From JAQVSH01 sp964349835 (GTDB lineage: Bacteria > Bacteroidota > Bacteroidia > Bacteroidales > UBA4181): 50,830 bases of DNA. Below are positions 8,669-17,256 of the stretch, piece by piece; positions within the stretch are counted from its first letter, which is position 1, and every line of letters begins with the position of its first letter. The position numbers and the translations under genes are program-made. A model generated the notes under the pieces. That model was not told the origin of the DNA. It did no database searches and worked only from the letters and a program-made list of their open reading frames with translations. Location: the NCBI GenBank assembly GCA_964349835.1, contig CAYGID010000008.1, positions 1 through 50,830 of the forward strand, given 5' to 3'.

Positions 8669-10195
8669 ATGACGATGAACAAACGGGTTCTATTAATGAT
8701 CCTCGATGGTTGGGGAATTGGGAAACACGACAAATCTGATGTAATTGCCACCGCAGGCGCTCCTAAAATAGAGAAGCTGGCGCGTGAATATCCTCATGCG
8801 CAACTTCTCACAAGCGGCGAGAATGTGGGTCTTCCCGACGGGCAGATGGGCAATTCGGAAGTGGGCCATCTGAATATTGGTGCCGGTAGAGTTGTGTACC
8901 AGGATTTGGTAAAAATTAATATCGCCTGCCGCGATAATTCAATAGTCGATGTGCCGGCTGTAAAAGAGGCCTTTACCTATGCCCGCGAAAAGGCGAAAAA
9001 GGTTCACTTAATGGGGCTTGTTTCCGATGGAGGGGTACACAGCTCCATGGATCACCTTTTTAAGTTGACGGATGTGGCAAAGTCGTACGGCATTGCCCAC
9101 ACTTATGTGCACTGTTTTATGGATGGCCGTGATACAGATCCTAGAAGCGGGAAAGGCTTTTTGACTCAATTAGAGGACCATCTTGCCCATTCAACCGGAA
9201 CCATAGCCTCGGTGATTGGCAGGTTTTATGCAATGGATCGTGATAAGCGGTGGGAAAGGGTAAAGAGTGCTTACGACCTGCTTGTGGCAGGTGTTGGAAA
9301 GCCTGTTACCAATGTACTTACTGCCATGCAAGAGTCGTACGATGAGGGGGTAACCGACGAGTTTGTAAAGCCCATTGTGCGTGTCGATGCAGCAGGAAAT
9401 CGTGTGGGAACCATCGTCCCCGGTGATGTAGTCATCTTCTTTAATTTCAGGAACGACAGGGCCCGCGAGCTTACCTCAGTGCTGACGCAGAAAGATATGC
9501 CCGAACAGGGCATGAAAACTCTTCCTCTGCATTTTTGTACTATGACCCCTTATGATACCTCTTTTCATGGGCTGCATATTCTCTTCGATAAGGACAACGT
9601 AACCGACACGCTGGGTGAGACGGTTGCAGCAGCCGGAAAACGGCAGTTGCGTATTGCCGAAACTGAAAAATATGCCCATGTTACCTTCTTCTTTTCCGGG
9701 GGGCGTGAAGAGACCTTCGAAGGGGAGGAGCGTGTTCTGATTCCTTCGCCCAAGGTTCCCACCTACGACATGAAGCCCGAAATGAGCGTGTTCGAGATTA
9801 AAGATGCGCTGGTCGATGAGCTGAAAAAGCAGAAATTCGATCTCGTAGTTCTCAACTTTGCCAATGGCGACATGGTGGGCCACACAGGGGTTTATGAGGC
9901 CATCAGTAAAGCTGTAAAGGCTGTTGATGCTTGTGTCGACGAAGTGGTTTCGACCGCCCGTGATAACGGCTACACGGTACTGATTACTGCCGACCATGGC
10001 AATGCCGATTACGCATTGAACGATGACGGATCGCCCAATACAGCCCATTCTCTGAATCCTGTACCCTTCATTGTGGTAGATAAGGAGATAAAGAGGGTTA
10101 ATAACGGTATTCTGGCCGATATTGCCCCTACAATCCTCTCCCTGATGGGGATTCCTGTTCCTCCCGCAATGACGGGTAAGGTTTTGGTGTCGTAA
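8669..10195 (+). CDS. gpmI: 2,3-bisphosphoglycerate-independent phosphoglycerate mutase
   Basis: Interconverts 3- and 2-phosphoglycerate in glycolysis and gluconeogenesis; Mn-dependent and cytosolic. 508 residues, the normal length. It belongs to the alkaline-phosphatase superfamily: N-terminal metal site ILDGWG, phosphorylated serine Ser63 in GQMGNSEVGHLNIGAGR, HCFMDGRDT in the inserted phosphotransferase domain, and C-terminal metal ligands in NGDMVGHTG and TADHGNADY. Start ATG is at 8669; a second ATG two codons later is also possible. folK follows 18 nt after the stop and is probably co-transcribed. Confidence 0.97.
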   Translation: MTMNKRVLLMILDGWGIGKHDKSDVIATAGAPKIEKLAREYPHAQLLTSGENVGLPDGQMGNSEVGHLNIGAGRVVYQDLVKINIACRDNSIVDVPAVKEAFTYAREKAKKVHLMGLVSDGGVHSSMDHLFKLTDVAKSYGIAHTYVHCFMDGRDTDPRSGKGFLTQLEDHLAHSTGTIASVIGRFYAMDRDKRWERVKSAYDLLVAGVGKPVTNVLTAMQESYDEGVTDEFVKPIVRVDAAGNRVGTIVPGDVVIFFNFRNDRARELTSVLTQKDMPEQGMKTLPLHFCTMTPYDTSFHGLHILFDKDNVTDTLGETVAAAGKRQLRIAETEKYAHVTFFFSGGREETFEGEERVLIPSPKVPTYDMKPEMSVFEIKDALVDELKKQKFDLVVLNFANGDMVGHTGVYEAISKAVKAVDACVDEVVSTARDNGYTVLITADHGNADYALNDDGSPNTAHSLNPVPFIVVDKEIKRVNNGILADIAPTILSLMGIPVPPAMTGKVLVS

Positions 10196-10213
10196 TCCTA
10201 TTTTGCTTGTTCT

Positions 10214-10771
10214 ATGAATGAGCCAACGCTTTCTTTGCGATATCGTGGTGGGGGGCTCCATTCTGTAGTGATGCTTCTCGGAGGAAATCAGGGTCCGCGT
10301 GCCCGGCTTCTCCGGGAGGCATTTTTGTTGTTGACCCGTGAGGTGGGTTGCTGTAAGGGAGCCTCCTCGTTCTACGAGTCGGAGGCTTGGGGCTTTTCGA
10401 CCGACGCACCCCCTTTTCTGAACCGGGTTCTCTTTTTAGAGACCCTGCTTTCGCCTCAGGAGGCAATGGAGAAGGCTCTCTCAATCGAAGAACGTCTGGG
10501 TCGGGTGCGTTTGGGAGATGCGGCTTCGTCTTTTGCTTCGCGCACGGTCGATATCGATATTCTCTTTTATGACCATCTTGTGGTGTCGACCCCCTCCCTG
10601 GTGATTCCCCATCCCCGTATGGCTTCGCGAAAATTTGTTCTGGTTCCGCTTGCCGAACTGATTCCGGCCGAAACGCATCCGGTGTTGGGCATCACCGTGA
10701 AGCAGTTACTGGAACAGTGCAACGACGTAATGTGGGTACGACACTATAAGGAGTCGCGCGAAGCGATCTAA
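10214..10771 (+). CDS. folK: 2-amino-4-hydroxy-6-hydroxymethyldihydropteridine pyrophosphokinase (HPPK)
   Basis: Transfers pyrophosphate from ATP to 6-hydroxymethyl-dihydropterin in folate synthesis. 185 residues. The HPPK signature is clear: RTVDIDILFYDH carries the two Asp of the magnesium site, followed by LVIPHPRMASRKFVLVPLAEL. The usual N-terminal GSNLGDR reads GGNQGPRARL. There are about 18 residues before that strand, so a start nearer residue 20 (MLLGGN) cannot be excluded. It lies 18 nt after gpmI on the same strand and converges on the IPExxxVDY-type gene with a 10-nt gap. Confidence 0.92.
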   Translation: MNEPTLSLRYRGGGLHSVVMLLGGNQGPRARLLREAFLLLTREVGCCKGASSFYESEAWGFSTDAPPFLNRVLFLETLLSPQEAMEKALSIEERLGRVRLGDAASSFASRTVDIDILFYDHLVVSTPSLVIPHPRMASRKFVLVPLAELIPAETHPVLGITVKQLLEQCNDVMWVRHYKESREAI

Positions 10772-10781
10772 AGGGCGTATA

Positions 10782-11201
10782 TCAGAAGAGAAGTATCGAT
10801 GGCGGAATACTTTTCAGCTGGGCAGAAGGAATCTCCAGCGCAAAAACCACCGATTCCACCTTTTTTAGGCGTCGCACTACCTCTTCGCAGAAGGGAGCCA
10901 GAGAATCGCCCCTTATTGCCAACAGATAATCGAGGTTTTTGAGGCCGGTTCCGGGTAGGGCGGTGCCGGTTCGCAAGGCTGTAAGCAACAATGTATGACC
11001 GCTTTCTGTTTCGGCACGGTAGTGAGCCCAGTAGGTGCCGAGAGTTGTGGATTGGGGGTGGTTCCAATCGGAAAAGCGCCAGCCAAACTCCTGCTGCAGT
11101 AGCCATACTACTCGGGGGTGAGTTACCGGCGAGGAGATGCCTGCCACTCTGACCTCCTCTTCGATGGGAATAGACAATGAGGTTCGGCTTCGACGGGTCA
11201 T
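10782..11201 (-). CDS. IPExxxVDY-family small protein
   Basis: A 139-residue protein of unknown function, last gene of the acpP-fabF-rnc operon, starting 10 nt after the rnc stop. Position and features (basic N-terminus, FGWRFSDWNHP, then KNLDYLLAIRGD, ending in a hydrophobic C-terminus) match the short Bacteroidota family usually found beside rnc. The family motif itself is only partly conserved (LDYLL with a following charged turn), so the assignment relies partly on context. No catalytic motif, signal peptide or membrane segment is visible. Confidence 0.6.
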   Translation of the reverse strand: MTRRSRTSLSIPIEEEVRVAGISSPVTHPRVVWLLQQEFGWRFSDWNHPQSTTLGTYWAHYRAETESGHTLLLTALRTGTALPGTGLKNLDYLLAIRGDSLAPFCEEVVRRLKKVESVVFALEIPSAQLKSIPPSILLF

Positions 11202-11211
11202 ATTCTAAACA

Positions 11212-12057
11212 TTAGCATTGTGTTGCAAGCGTTTCTACACTTTCGGCAGCAGAGGGTGTGCTGTCCGACGGGGCAGGGGTTGTTGCGGGATTTTCGTAAA
11301 ACTGCTCCGGAATCATCTTTCCCGAAGCGATGAACTCAAGTGAATGTTCGGCAGCACTCTGTTCGGCCTCTTTTTTGGATGAGCCGATTCCACGGCCCAG
11401 AATAAAATTTCCGCGCACTTTCACCATGGTGGTGTATAGTGGCGATCTTCTGTCGGCAATGCTTTCGTTTTCCTGGGTATCGAACAGGAGAAAGATTTTC
11501 TGTTTCTGACCCCACTCAATGAGACGGCTTTTAAAGTCGGTATCGTGGGTCATCAGGTCGTTCAGGTTTACATAATTTTTCATAACAAACCGAACAACAT
11601 ATTTTCGTGTTTTGTTGTACCCCTTATCGAGGTACATGGCACCTATCAGCGCTTCGAGTGCGTCGCCAAAGATTCTCCTTTTGTTGGGCTGTAGGTTTGA
11701 GTGGCACACGATGGCACGATCGAGGCCCATTTGTTGCGCAACGCTTTCGAGATGGGCACGTTTTACGATTTTGGAGCGCATCTGGGTGAGAAACCCCTCG
11801 TTACGCGACGGAAACTTTTTGAAGAGATAATCGGCTATGATCGCGTCCAGCACGGCATCGCCCAAATACTCAAGCCTTTCGTTATTTATCATCACATGTT
11901 GGGCATGGGTAATCGATGCCGAACGGTGTAGGAAGGCCTGTTCGTAGAGTCCCGGATTGCGGGTTTTTATTTTCAACTCTTTGCGTAAAAAACAATAAAA
12001 CTCCCTATTGTTCTTGACAATAAGGAGTTTCATTGTATGTACCAGTTTCCTGAACAA
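11212..12057 (-). CDS. rnc: Ribonuclease III
   Basis: Double-strand-specific endoribonuclease that processes rRNA and structured RNAs. The N-terminal catalytic domain (about 25-160) has the signature NERLEYLGDAVLDAIIADYLF and a second acidic cluster in GDALEALIGAMYLDKGY. The C-terminal dsRNA-binding domain (about 185-255) ends in GSSKKEAEQSAAEHSLEFI, followed by a Pro/Ser/Thr tail. I used the TTG at 12057, 2 nt after the fabF stop, giving 281 residues and a family-like start (FRKLVHTMKLL). The ATG at 12033 (273 residues) is the alternative. Confidence 0.95.
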   Translation of the reverse strand: MFRKLVHTMKLLIVKNNREFYCFLRKELKIKTRNPGLYEQAFLHRSASITHAQHVMINNERLEYLGDAVLDAIIADYLFKKFPSRNEGFLTQMRSKIVKRAHLESVAQQMGLDRAIVCHSNLQPNKRRIFGDALEALIGAMYLDKGYNKTRKYVVRFVMKNYVNLNDLMTHDTDFKSRLIEWGQKQKIFLLFDTQENESIADRRSPLYTTMVKVRGNFILGRGIGSSKKEAEQSAAEHSLEFIASGKMIPEQFYENPATTPAPSDSTPSAAESVETLATQC

Positions 12058-12059
12058 AG

Positions 12060-13310
12060 CTATTCCATTTTTTTAAAGACTATTGAGGAGTTATGGCCAC
12101 CAAATCCGAAAGTGTTGCTAACCACGCAATGTATGGGTCGGGGTTGTGCTTTCCAGAAGGTCAGGTTTAACCCGCTGTCAATTTCGGGATCGTCTGTAAA
12201 ATGGTTGATGGTTGGGGGAACCATATTGTGCTCCAAGGCTTTGATGGATGCAATGGCCTCAACGGCACCTGTTGCGCCCAAAAGGTGGCCTGTCATCGAC
12301 TTGGTTGCACTGATGTTCAGTTTGTAGGCATGTTCGCCGAAAAGTCGCCCAATGGCTTTTAGTTCGGCAACGTCGCCAAGTGGCGTAGAAGTTCCGTGAA
12401 CATTGATATAGTCCACTGCTTCAGGATTTAGATTTCCGTCGAGAAGAGCAAGACGCATGGCGCTGAAAGCTCCATCGCCCTCGGGATGCGGGGCGGTCAT
12501 ATGACTTGCATCGGCAGTCATGCCACCTCCCACAACCTCTGCATAGATTCGGGCACCTCTGGCTTTCGCATGTTCGTACTCTTCGAGAATCAGGGCGCCT
12601 GCTCCTTCACCAATTACAAAACCATCACGGTCTTTATCGAAAGGACGAGAGGCCGTGGCGAAATTTTCATTGTTGGTCGATAAGGCCTGCATGGCATTAA
12701 ACCCTCCAACGCCACCTTCGTTTACGGCTGCCTCTGACCCCCCTGAAATGAAGATATCTGCCTTTCCCATACGGATATAGTTAAAGGCGTCAATCAGAGC
12801 ATGAGTAGAGGAGGCGCAGGCAGAAACGGTAGCGTAATTGGGCCCCTTGAATCCATAACGGATAGAAAGATGGCCGGCTGCGATGTCGGAGATCATTTTG
12901 GTGATGAAGAAGGGGCTGAATCTGGGCGTTCCGTCGCCTTTTGCAAACGCCGAAACCTCCTCATAGAAACTTATAAGGCCACCGATTCCGGAGCCCCAAA
13001 TTACGCCGGCGCGATCAAGATCAATCGCCTTCAGGTCGAGACCTGAATCTTTAATAGCTTGATCCCCTGCAACGAGGGCATATTGCGAGTAAAGGTCATA
13101 CTTACGAGCCTCCTTCCTTTCAAAGAATGAGAGGGAATCGTAATTTTTGATCTCACAGGCAAACCGCGTTTTAAATTTCGAGGTATCGAAGCGAGTAATC
13201 TCACAGGCGCCAGAAGCACCGTTAGCCAATCCATTCCAAAACTCTTCTACGGTATTGCCGATTGGGGTTATGGCCCCAAGACCGGTAACAACAACCCGTT
13301 TTAACTGCAT
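12060..13310 (-). CDS. fabF: 3-oxoacyl-[acyl-carrier-protein] synthase II
   Basis: Condenses malonyl-ACP with acyl-ACP in fatty-acid elongation. 416 residues, normal length. It begins LKRVVVTGLGAITPIGN. The catalytic triad of a KAS II is intact: Cys165 in TVSACASSTHAL, His305 in NVHGTSTPLGD and His342 in KSMTGHLLGATGAVEA. It lies between acpP (21-nt gap) and rnc, so its carrier protein and an RNA-processing gene share the transcript, a common arrangement in this phylum. Confidence 0.97.
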   Translation of the reverse strand: MQLKRVVVTGLGAITPIGNTVEEFWNGLANGASGACEITRFDTSKFKTRFACEIKNYDSLSFFERKEARKYDLYSQYALVAGDQAIKDSGLDLKAIDLDRAGVIWGSGIGGLISFYEEVSAFAKGDGTPRFSPFFITKMISDIAAGHLSIRYGFKGPNYATVSACASSTHALIDAFNYIRMGKADIFISGGSEAAVNEGGVGGFNAMQALSTNNENFATASRPFDKDRDGFVIGEGAGALILEEYEHAKARGARIYAEVVGGGMTADASHMTAPHPEGDGAFSAMRLALLDGNLNPEAVDYINVHGTSTPLGDVAELKAIGRLFGEHAYKLNISATKSMTGHLLGATGAVEAIASIKALEHNMVPPTINHFTDDPEIDSGLNLTFWKAQPRPIHCVVSNTFGFGGHNSSIVFKKME

Positions 13311-13331
13311 AATTTACTGGGTAACAAAAAA

Positions 13332-13571
13332 CTACTTGTTGATGTTTTCTTCGATGTACTTGATGGCAGCACCCACGGTCGAGATGTTTTCAGCCTGGTC
13401 ATCGGGAATTCCAATGTTGAATTCTTTTTCGAACTCCATGATTAATTCAACGGTGTCAAGAGAATCGGCTCCCAAATCATTAGTAAAGCTTGCATCCGGG
13501 GTTACTTCACTTTCGTCAACACCCAGTTTGTCTACGATAATCGCTTTTACTCTTGAGGTAATGTCAGACAT
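13332..13571 (-). CDS. acpP: Acyl carrier protein
   Basis: Carries growing acyl chains on a 4'-phosphopantetheine arm. 79 residues, acidic, typical four-helix ACP. The attachment site is Ser37 in LGADSLDTVELIMEFE. It is the first gene of the minus-strand operon with fabF and rnc and is divergent from purN across a 152-nt AT-rich spacer. Confidence 0.98.
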   Translation of the reverse strand: MSDITSRVKAIIVDKLGVDESEVTPDASFTNDLGADSLDTVELIMEFEKEFNIGIPDDQAENISTVGAAIKYIEENINK

Positions 13572-13593
13572 ACTTTTAGTTTTTTAATGAATA

Positions 13594-13624
13594 CAAAATA
13601 GTTCCTTTCTTTAGGTGCTGCAAA
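13594..13624 (-). promoter_or_regulatory. Candidate promoter of the acpP-fabF-rnc operon
   Basis: On the minus strand, TTTG (13621-13624) is followed after 20 nt by TATTTTG (13594-13600), a shortened -7 box. It lies 22 nt before the acpP start. The spacing is as expected; the -7 match is imperfect. Confidence 0.4.
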
Positions 13625-13723
13625 GAAAAAGATTAATTCCAAAATTATCAAACTATTTGGAATATTCTTGGAGGTTTTGTATTTTTTAGCATCCTTTGCA
13701 CTTTCCGTTATTCACTGTAATCC

Positions 13724-14223
13724 ATGAATAAGCTTGCTATTTTTGCATCGGGGTCAGGTTCGAATGCCCAGCGTATTGCCGAGTATTTCAAAGATAACCC
13801 CCATGTTGAGGTGGCTTGCATCCTCTCGAATCGTGCCGACGCCTTTGTGTTGGAGAGAGCTCGCATGCTGGGTATCCCCTCTGAACTCTTTTCGCGTGCC
13901 GATCTCTATGATTCCGAACGGGTTAGCGGGCTTCTTCAGGCCTATTCTGCCACTTTTATTGTTCTCGCAGGCTTCTTGTGGAAGCTCCCTGATTCATTAC
14001 TGGAGGCCTATCCAAACCGCATTCTTAACATCCATCCGGCCCTCCTTCCTAAGTATGGAGGCAAGGGGATGTTTGGCAACCATGTGCACAAAGCAGTGGT
14101 CGAAAACCGCGACACAGAAACCGGTATTACCATCCACAAGGTGAACGACTGTTACGACGAAGGTGAAATTTTGTTTCAGGCCCGTTGCGAGGTGCTCTCT
14201 TCAGATACCCCCGAGCAGGTGGC
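13724..14223 (+). CDS. purN: Phosphoribosylglycinamide formyltransferase (3' end lost in gap)
   Basis: Third step of purine synthesis: formylation of GAR with 10-formyl-THF. About 167 residues are visible and the family is about 190, so the last 20-25 residues and the stop lie in the N gap. Phosphate-binding start FASGSGSNAQRI, then the active-site block NIHPALLPKYGGKGMFGNHVH (catalytic Asn and His) and the metal-loop Asp in ETGITIHKVNDCYDEG. It is divergent from acpP. Any apparent reading frame past the gap belongs to the opposite-strand TPR gene. Confidence 0.93.
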
Positions 14224-14323
14224 NNNNNNNNNNNNNNNNNNNNNNNNNNNNNNNNNNNNNNNNNNNNNNNNNNNNNNNNNNNNNNNNNNNNNNNNNNNNN
14301 NNNNNNNNNNNNNNNNNNNNNNN
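14224..14323. other. Assembly gap of 100 N
   Basis: Exactly 100 N, the conventional placeholder for a scaffold gap of unknown length. It hides the purN 3' end and the space to the convergent TPR gene, whose stop codon begins 4 nt past it. Confidence 0.99.
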
Positions 14324-14327
14324 GGGG

Positions 14328-15293
14328 TTAGTTGCATTTCAGAACGGTTTCGCACTGGTATTTAGCCTGTTCGGCATAGGCACCATACATGGCGTTTTTA
14401 TAGGCTTCGCAAGCTTTGGCAACGTTGCCTTTGGCCTGCCACGCTACTGCCAACTGGTAGTTCATAGCGGCTTTATTCTGCGGGGTGGCCGATGCCATAA
14501 GAACCAGTGCCTTAGTGGCGGCAGCAATGGTTTTGTCGTACTGTTTGGCAGCATTGCAAATCGGAGCAAGTGCATTGTAGGCATCTACAGTTTCGCCGTA
14601 TTCCAGACTTTTTTCGAGAGCAACCACAGCTTCGGTTAATTTTTTCTCTTTATAGAGTCCGAATCCTTTTGCCAGATAGGCTGCACAGGCCGATTTTTTT
14701 ACTTTGCCGGCTAAAAGGCTGTCGCCCTTTTCGGTTGCCGATTTGATGAGCGCCTCCGAGACAGCAGTGCTCTCGTCAAATTTTCCGAGAGCACGGAATG
14801 CTTCGGCTTTGTAAAGCGCTGCATCGGTATTCTCTTTGTCGAGTGCGAGCACTTTATCAAACAGGGCAACGGTTTCGTCAAACTTTTTCTCTTTCATAGC
14901 AGCAACGGCCTGTGAAAAATAGATTTGCGAAACGGCGTCGTTCGATTTGCTGATTACATCGTTGTTCGCATATTTTTCGCCAGCCTTGACTGTGGTCTCG
15001 AATGCTTTGATAGCAGCCGGGTAATCTTTGTTTTTCAAGAGGTTGTTGGCAACCTGGTAGTAGAGGTTGGGTAAAACCTCTACGGCCTGCTTCTTGATCT
15101 CATCAGCGTCGGCCCCTACTGCGGTGGCAATCTGTACCGCTTTTTCGAGTGCTGTAATGGCCCCTGCAGGATTATCCTGAACCATTCCCGCCCCTTCGTT
15201 GAAGCTAGTGGCGGCCTCATCTTTTGTCTGTCCCATCAGAGCGGCACTTCCCATCATGAGTGCAACTGCTGCAATCCAAAATCTTTTTTTCAT
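14328..15293 (-). CDS. Secreted tetratricopeptide-repeat protein
   Basis: A 321-residue exported TPR protein. The start at 15293 gives a signal peptide (MKKRFWIAAVALMMGSAALMG, cleavage near GQ). The remainder is helical TPR pairs, for example KNKDYPAAIKAFETTVKAG, KFDETVALFDKVLALDKEN and KLTEAVVALEKSLEYG, with conserved small residue and Ala/Phe spacing across about residues 30-315. Such proteins act as periplasmic scaffolds; no specific partner is visible. The stop (14328-14330) is 4 nt from the assembly gap, so the downstream context is lost. A strong Bacteroidota promoter lies upstream. Confidence 0.85.
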   Translation of the reverse strand: MKKRFWIAAVALMMGSAALMGQTKDEAATSFNEGAGMVQDNPAGAITALEKAVQIATAVGADADEIKKQAVEVLPNLYYQVANNLLKNKDYPAAIKAFETTVKAGEKYANNDVISKSNDAVSQIYFSQAVAAMKEKKFDETVALFDKVLALDKENTDAALYKAEAFRALGKFDESTAVSEALIKSATEKGDSLLAGKVKKSACAAYLAKGFGLYKEKKLTEAVVALEKSLEYGETVDAYNALAPICNAAKQYDKTIAAATKALVLMASATPQNKAAMNYQLAVAWQAKGNVAKACEAYKNAMYGAYAEQAKYQCETVLKCN

Positions 15294-15412
15294 TGTTATC
15301 ATTTTTATTTTACAAAAGCCTGTATGCGAACCGCATAGGTTAAAAAAAACGGGGTCCATTTACGAATCCCTGAAGACAAAGTCCGAATTCGGAACTCTGC
15401 TGTTTCCAGATA

Positions 15413-15443
15413 CAAATATAGAATAATCGAGATACTTTCCAAA
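15413..15443 (-). promoter_or_regulatory. Promoter of the TPR gene
   Basis: On the minus strand, TTTG (15440-15443), a 19-nt spacer and a perfect TATATTTG (15413-15420). It is one of the best matches to the Bacteroidota consensus in the window. The leader to the start codon is about 115 nt. Confidence 0.65.
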
Positions 15444-15497
15444 CCCTCCTTTTTTCTTTTCGCGAACTGGCTGGCCCGGCATGTTGTTAAATTGTGG

Positions 15498-15505
15498 TAA
15501 CTTTG
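15498..15505 (+). promoter_or_regulatory. -7 box for the GldA-like gene
   Basis: Perfect TAACTTTG, 19 nt before the ATG at 15525. No clear -33 TTG at the right distance, so the leader would be short and the promoter may depend on the -7 box. Confidence 0.45.
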
Positions 15506-15524
15506 GCAGGCTAATCTTTACGTT

Positions 15525-16454
15525 ATGCTTCCCTCACTGCAGGCAGATCAACTCGTTAAGTGCTACGGACAACAAAGAGCCTTGTCGGGCATCTCCTTTT
15601 CGCTTCTCCCGGGTCAAATCACCGGGCTTACAGGACCCAACGGCGCCGGTAAATCGACCCTCTTAAAAATTCTTTCGGGATCTTTGTTGCCTTCATCGGG
15701 CACGGCTGTTATTTGTGGCTGTGATGTTTCGACATCGCCCGAACAGGTGAGGGCCCTGGTAGGCTACTTACCCGAAAACAACCCGCTTTATCCCGATATG
15801 TATGTTGAGGAGTTTCTTCTCTTTGCCGCTCGGATGCTTGGATTGGGTCGAAGGTCGGCAGGTCGGGTGAAGGAGTGTGTGGAGATGGTGCAGTTAGGCC
15901 CCGAGAAACGGAAATTGCTGGGTGTGCTTTCTAAGGGTTACCGCCAAAGGGTGGGGTTGGCTCAGGCTCTCCTTCACGATCCCAAGGTGCTGATTCTGGA
16001 TGAACCCGCTACGGGGCTCGACCCGAATCAGTTGGAGGAGGTCCGGAATCTGATAAGAGAGGTGGGGAAAACCCGTACTGTGCTGCTTTCTACCCATATT
16101 CTGCAGGAGGTGGAGGCCATTTGTCATCGGATTCTTCTGTTGAAGGGGGGCGTTCTGGTGGCCGATGAGTCGGTTTCGGATTTTGCCTCAAGGGCCCTGT
16201 CGGGCCAACAACGTGTGCTGGTTGAATTTGACAGACCTGTGGAGCGGGCTAAACTTCTTATGCTGGCCGGTGTTGAACAGGTTATAGAGCAAAGTGCTAC
16301 CGTGATGGTGGTGTCGGGATCGGGTGAGGCTGATCTGCGCCCCATTTTATTTCGATTTGCTGTAGATGAGGGGCTTACGCTTCTCTCTGTACGTCAGCCC
16401 GACGATTATATGGAATCGGTGTTCCGCGGTCTCACCGGTCATGGAACGCTTTAA
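15525..16454 (+). CDS. GldA-like ABC transporter ATP-binding protein
   Basis: Cytosolic ATPase subunit, 309 residues. Walker A GPNGAGKST (about residues 38-46), signature LSKGYRQRVGLAQAL, Walker B VLILDEPATGLDP and switch His in LSTHILQEVE. Sequence style and the about 90-residue C-terminal extension match GldA, the ATPase of the gliding-associated GldAFG transporter. No GldF or GldG permease lies beside it, so it either works with permeases encoded elsewhere or belongs to a related family. It is followed 22 nt later by an unrelated radical SAM gene. Confidence 0.8.
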   Translation: MLPSLQADQLVKCYGQQRALSGISFSLLPGQITGLTGPNGAGKSTLLKILSGSLLPSSGTAVICGCDVSTSPEQVRALVGYLPENNPLYPDMYVEEFLLFAARMLGLGRRSAGRVKECVEMVQLGPEKRKLLGVLSKGYRQRVGLAQALLHDPKVLILDEPATGLDPNQLEEVRNLIREVGKTRTVLLSTHILQEVEAICHRILLLKGGVLVADESVSDFASRALSGQQRVLVEFDRPVERAKLLMLAGVEQVIEQSATVMVVSGSGEADLRPILFRFAVDEGLTLLSVRQPDDYMESVFRGLTGHGTL

Positions 16455-16476
16455 TATTTGAATAACTCCTATTGCT

Positions 16477-17256
16477 ATGGCAACATTTTTATTTTCGGAG
16501 ATTATTTTTGGGCCTATTCATAGTCGTCGTCTGGGCCTTTCGCTAGGCGTCAACCTGCTTCCCGATAACAACAAGTGGTGTAATTTCGATTGCGTCTATT
16601 GTGAGTGTGGATGGAATAATCAGAGCCCTGCACTTTCAAAGATTCTGCCTTCGAGGGGCGCTGTGCGAAAGGCACTCGAGAAGAAGCTCATTGAGATGAC
16701 CGCAAAGGGGCAAACCCCTGATGTAATTACCTTTGCAGGAAATGGAGAGCCCACCATGCATCATCAGTTTGCCGCCATTGTTGACGATACGCTGGCATTA
16801 CGCGATAAATACGTGCCCACTGCCAAGGTCTCGGTTCTTTCGAACGGCTCCATGATTGATCGCCCTGCGGTGATTGCTGCACTCAAGCGGGTCGACAACA
16901 ATATTCTAAAATTCGACAGCGCAATTGAGGCCACGGTTCGTGCCGTAAATCAGCCTGTAAAGGAGGTCGATCCCGATACATTGGCTGAGCAGATGAAGGC
17001 TTTCGACGGGAAGCAGATTATTCAAACTATGTTTCTGCGGGGATCCTGGCAGGGGCAAATATTCAACAACACCAGCCCTGAAGAGCTCGATGCTTGGGAA
17101 GCTTGGATCGTGAAGGTGAAGCCGGCTTCGGTTATGATCTACTCGCTCGACCGCGATACCCCCGCTGAGGGGCTACAAAAAGTTTTGCCCGCCGAGTTGG
17201 AGCAAATAGCCAATCGCATACGCAGGCATGGCATCCCGGCTACTGTGGCCACTTGA
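16477..17256 (+). CDS. Radical SAM protein (COG0731-like)
   Basis: 259 residues with the radical SAM cluster motif C-x3-C-x2-C at Cys35, Cys39 and Cys42 (WCNFDCVYCECGW), preceded by FGPIHSRRLGLSLGVNLLP, a start typical of a conserved uncharacterised group. Further typical features are FAGNGEPTMH (GGE-like SAM motif) and VLSNGSM. No auxiliary cluster Cys pairs or substrate domain are visible, and the reaction is unknown. It probably shares the transcript of the GldA-like gene (22-nt gap). Its stop abuts the stop of the opposite-strand histidine kinase with no intervening base. Confidence 0.85.
   Translation: MATFLFSEIIFGPIHSRRLGLSLGVNLLPDNNKWCNFDCVYCECGWNNQSPALSKILPSRGAVRKALEKKLIEMTAKGQTPDVITFAGNGEPTMHHQFAAIVDDTLALRDKYVPTAKVSVLSNGSMIDRPAVIAALKRVDNNILKFDSAIEATVRAVNQPVKEVDPDTLAEQMKAFDGKQIIQTMFLRGSWQGQIFNNTSPEELDAWEAWIVKVKPASVMIYSLDRDTPAEGLQKVLPAELEQIANRIRRHGIPATVAT

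Noticed and set aside
14324..14365. Continuation of purN past the assembly gap
   Set aside because: The frame after the N-run lies inside the opposite-strand TPR gene; the true purN end must be in the gap.
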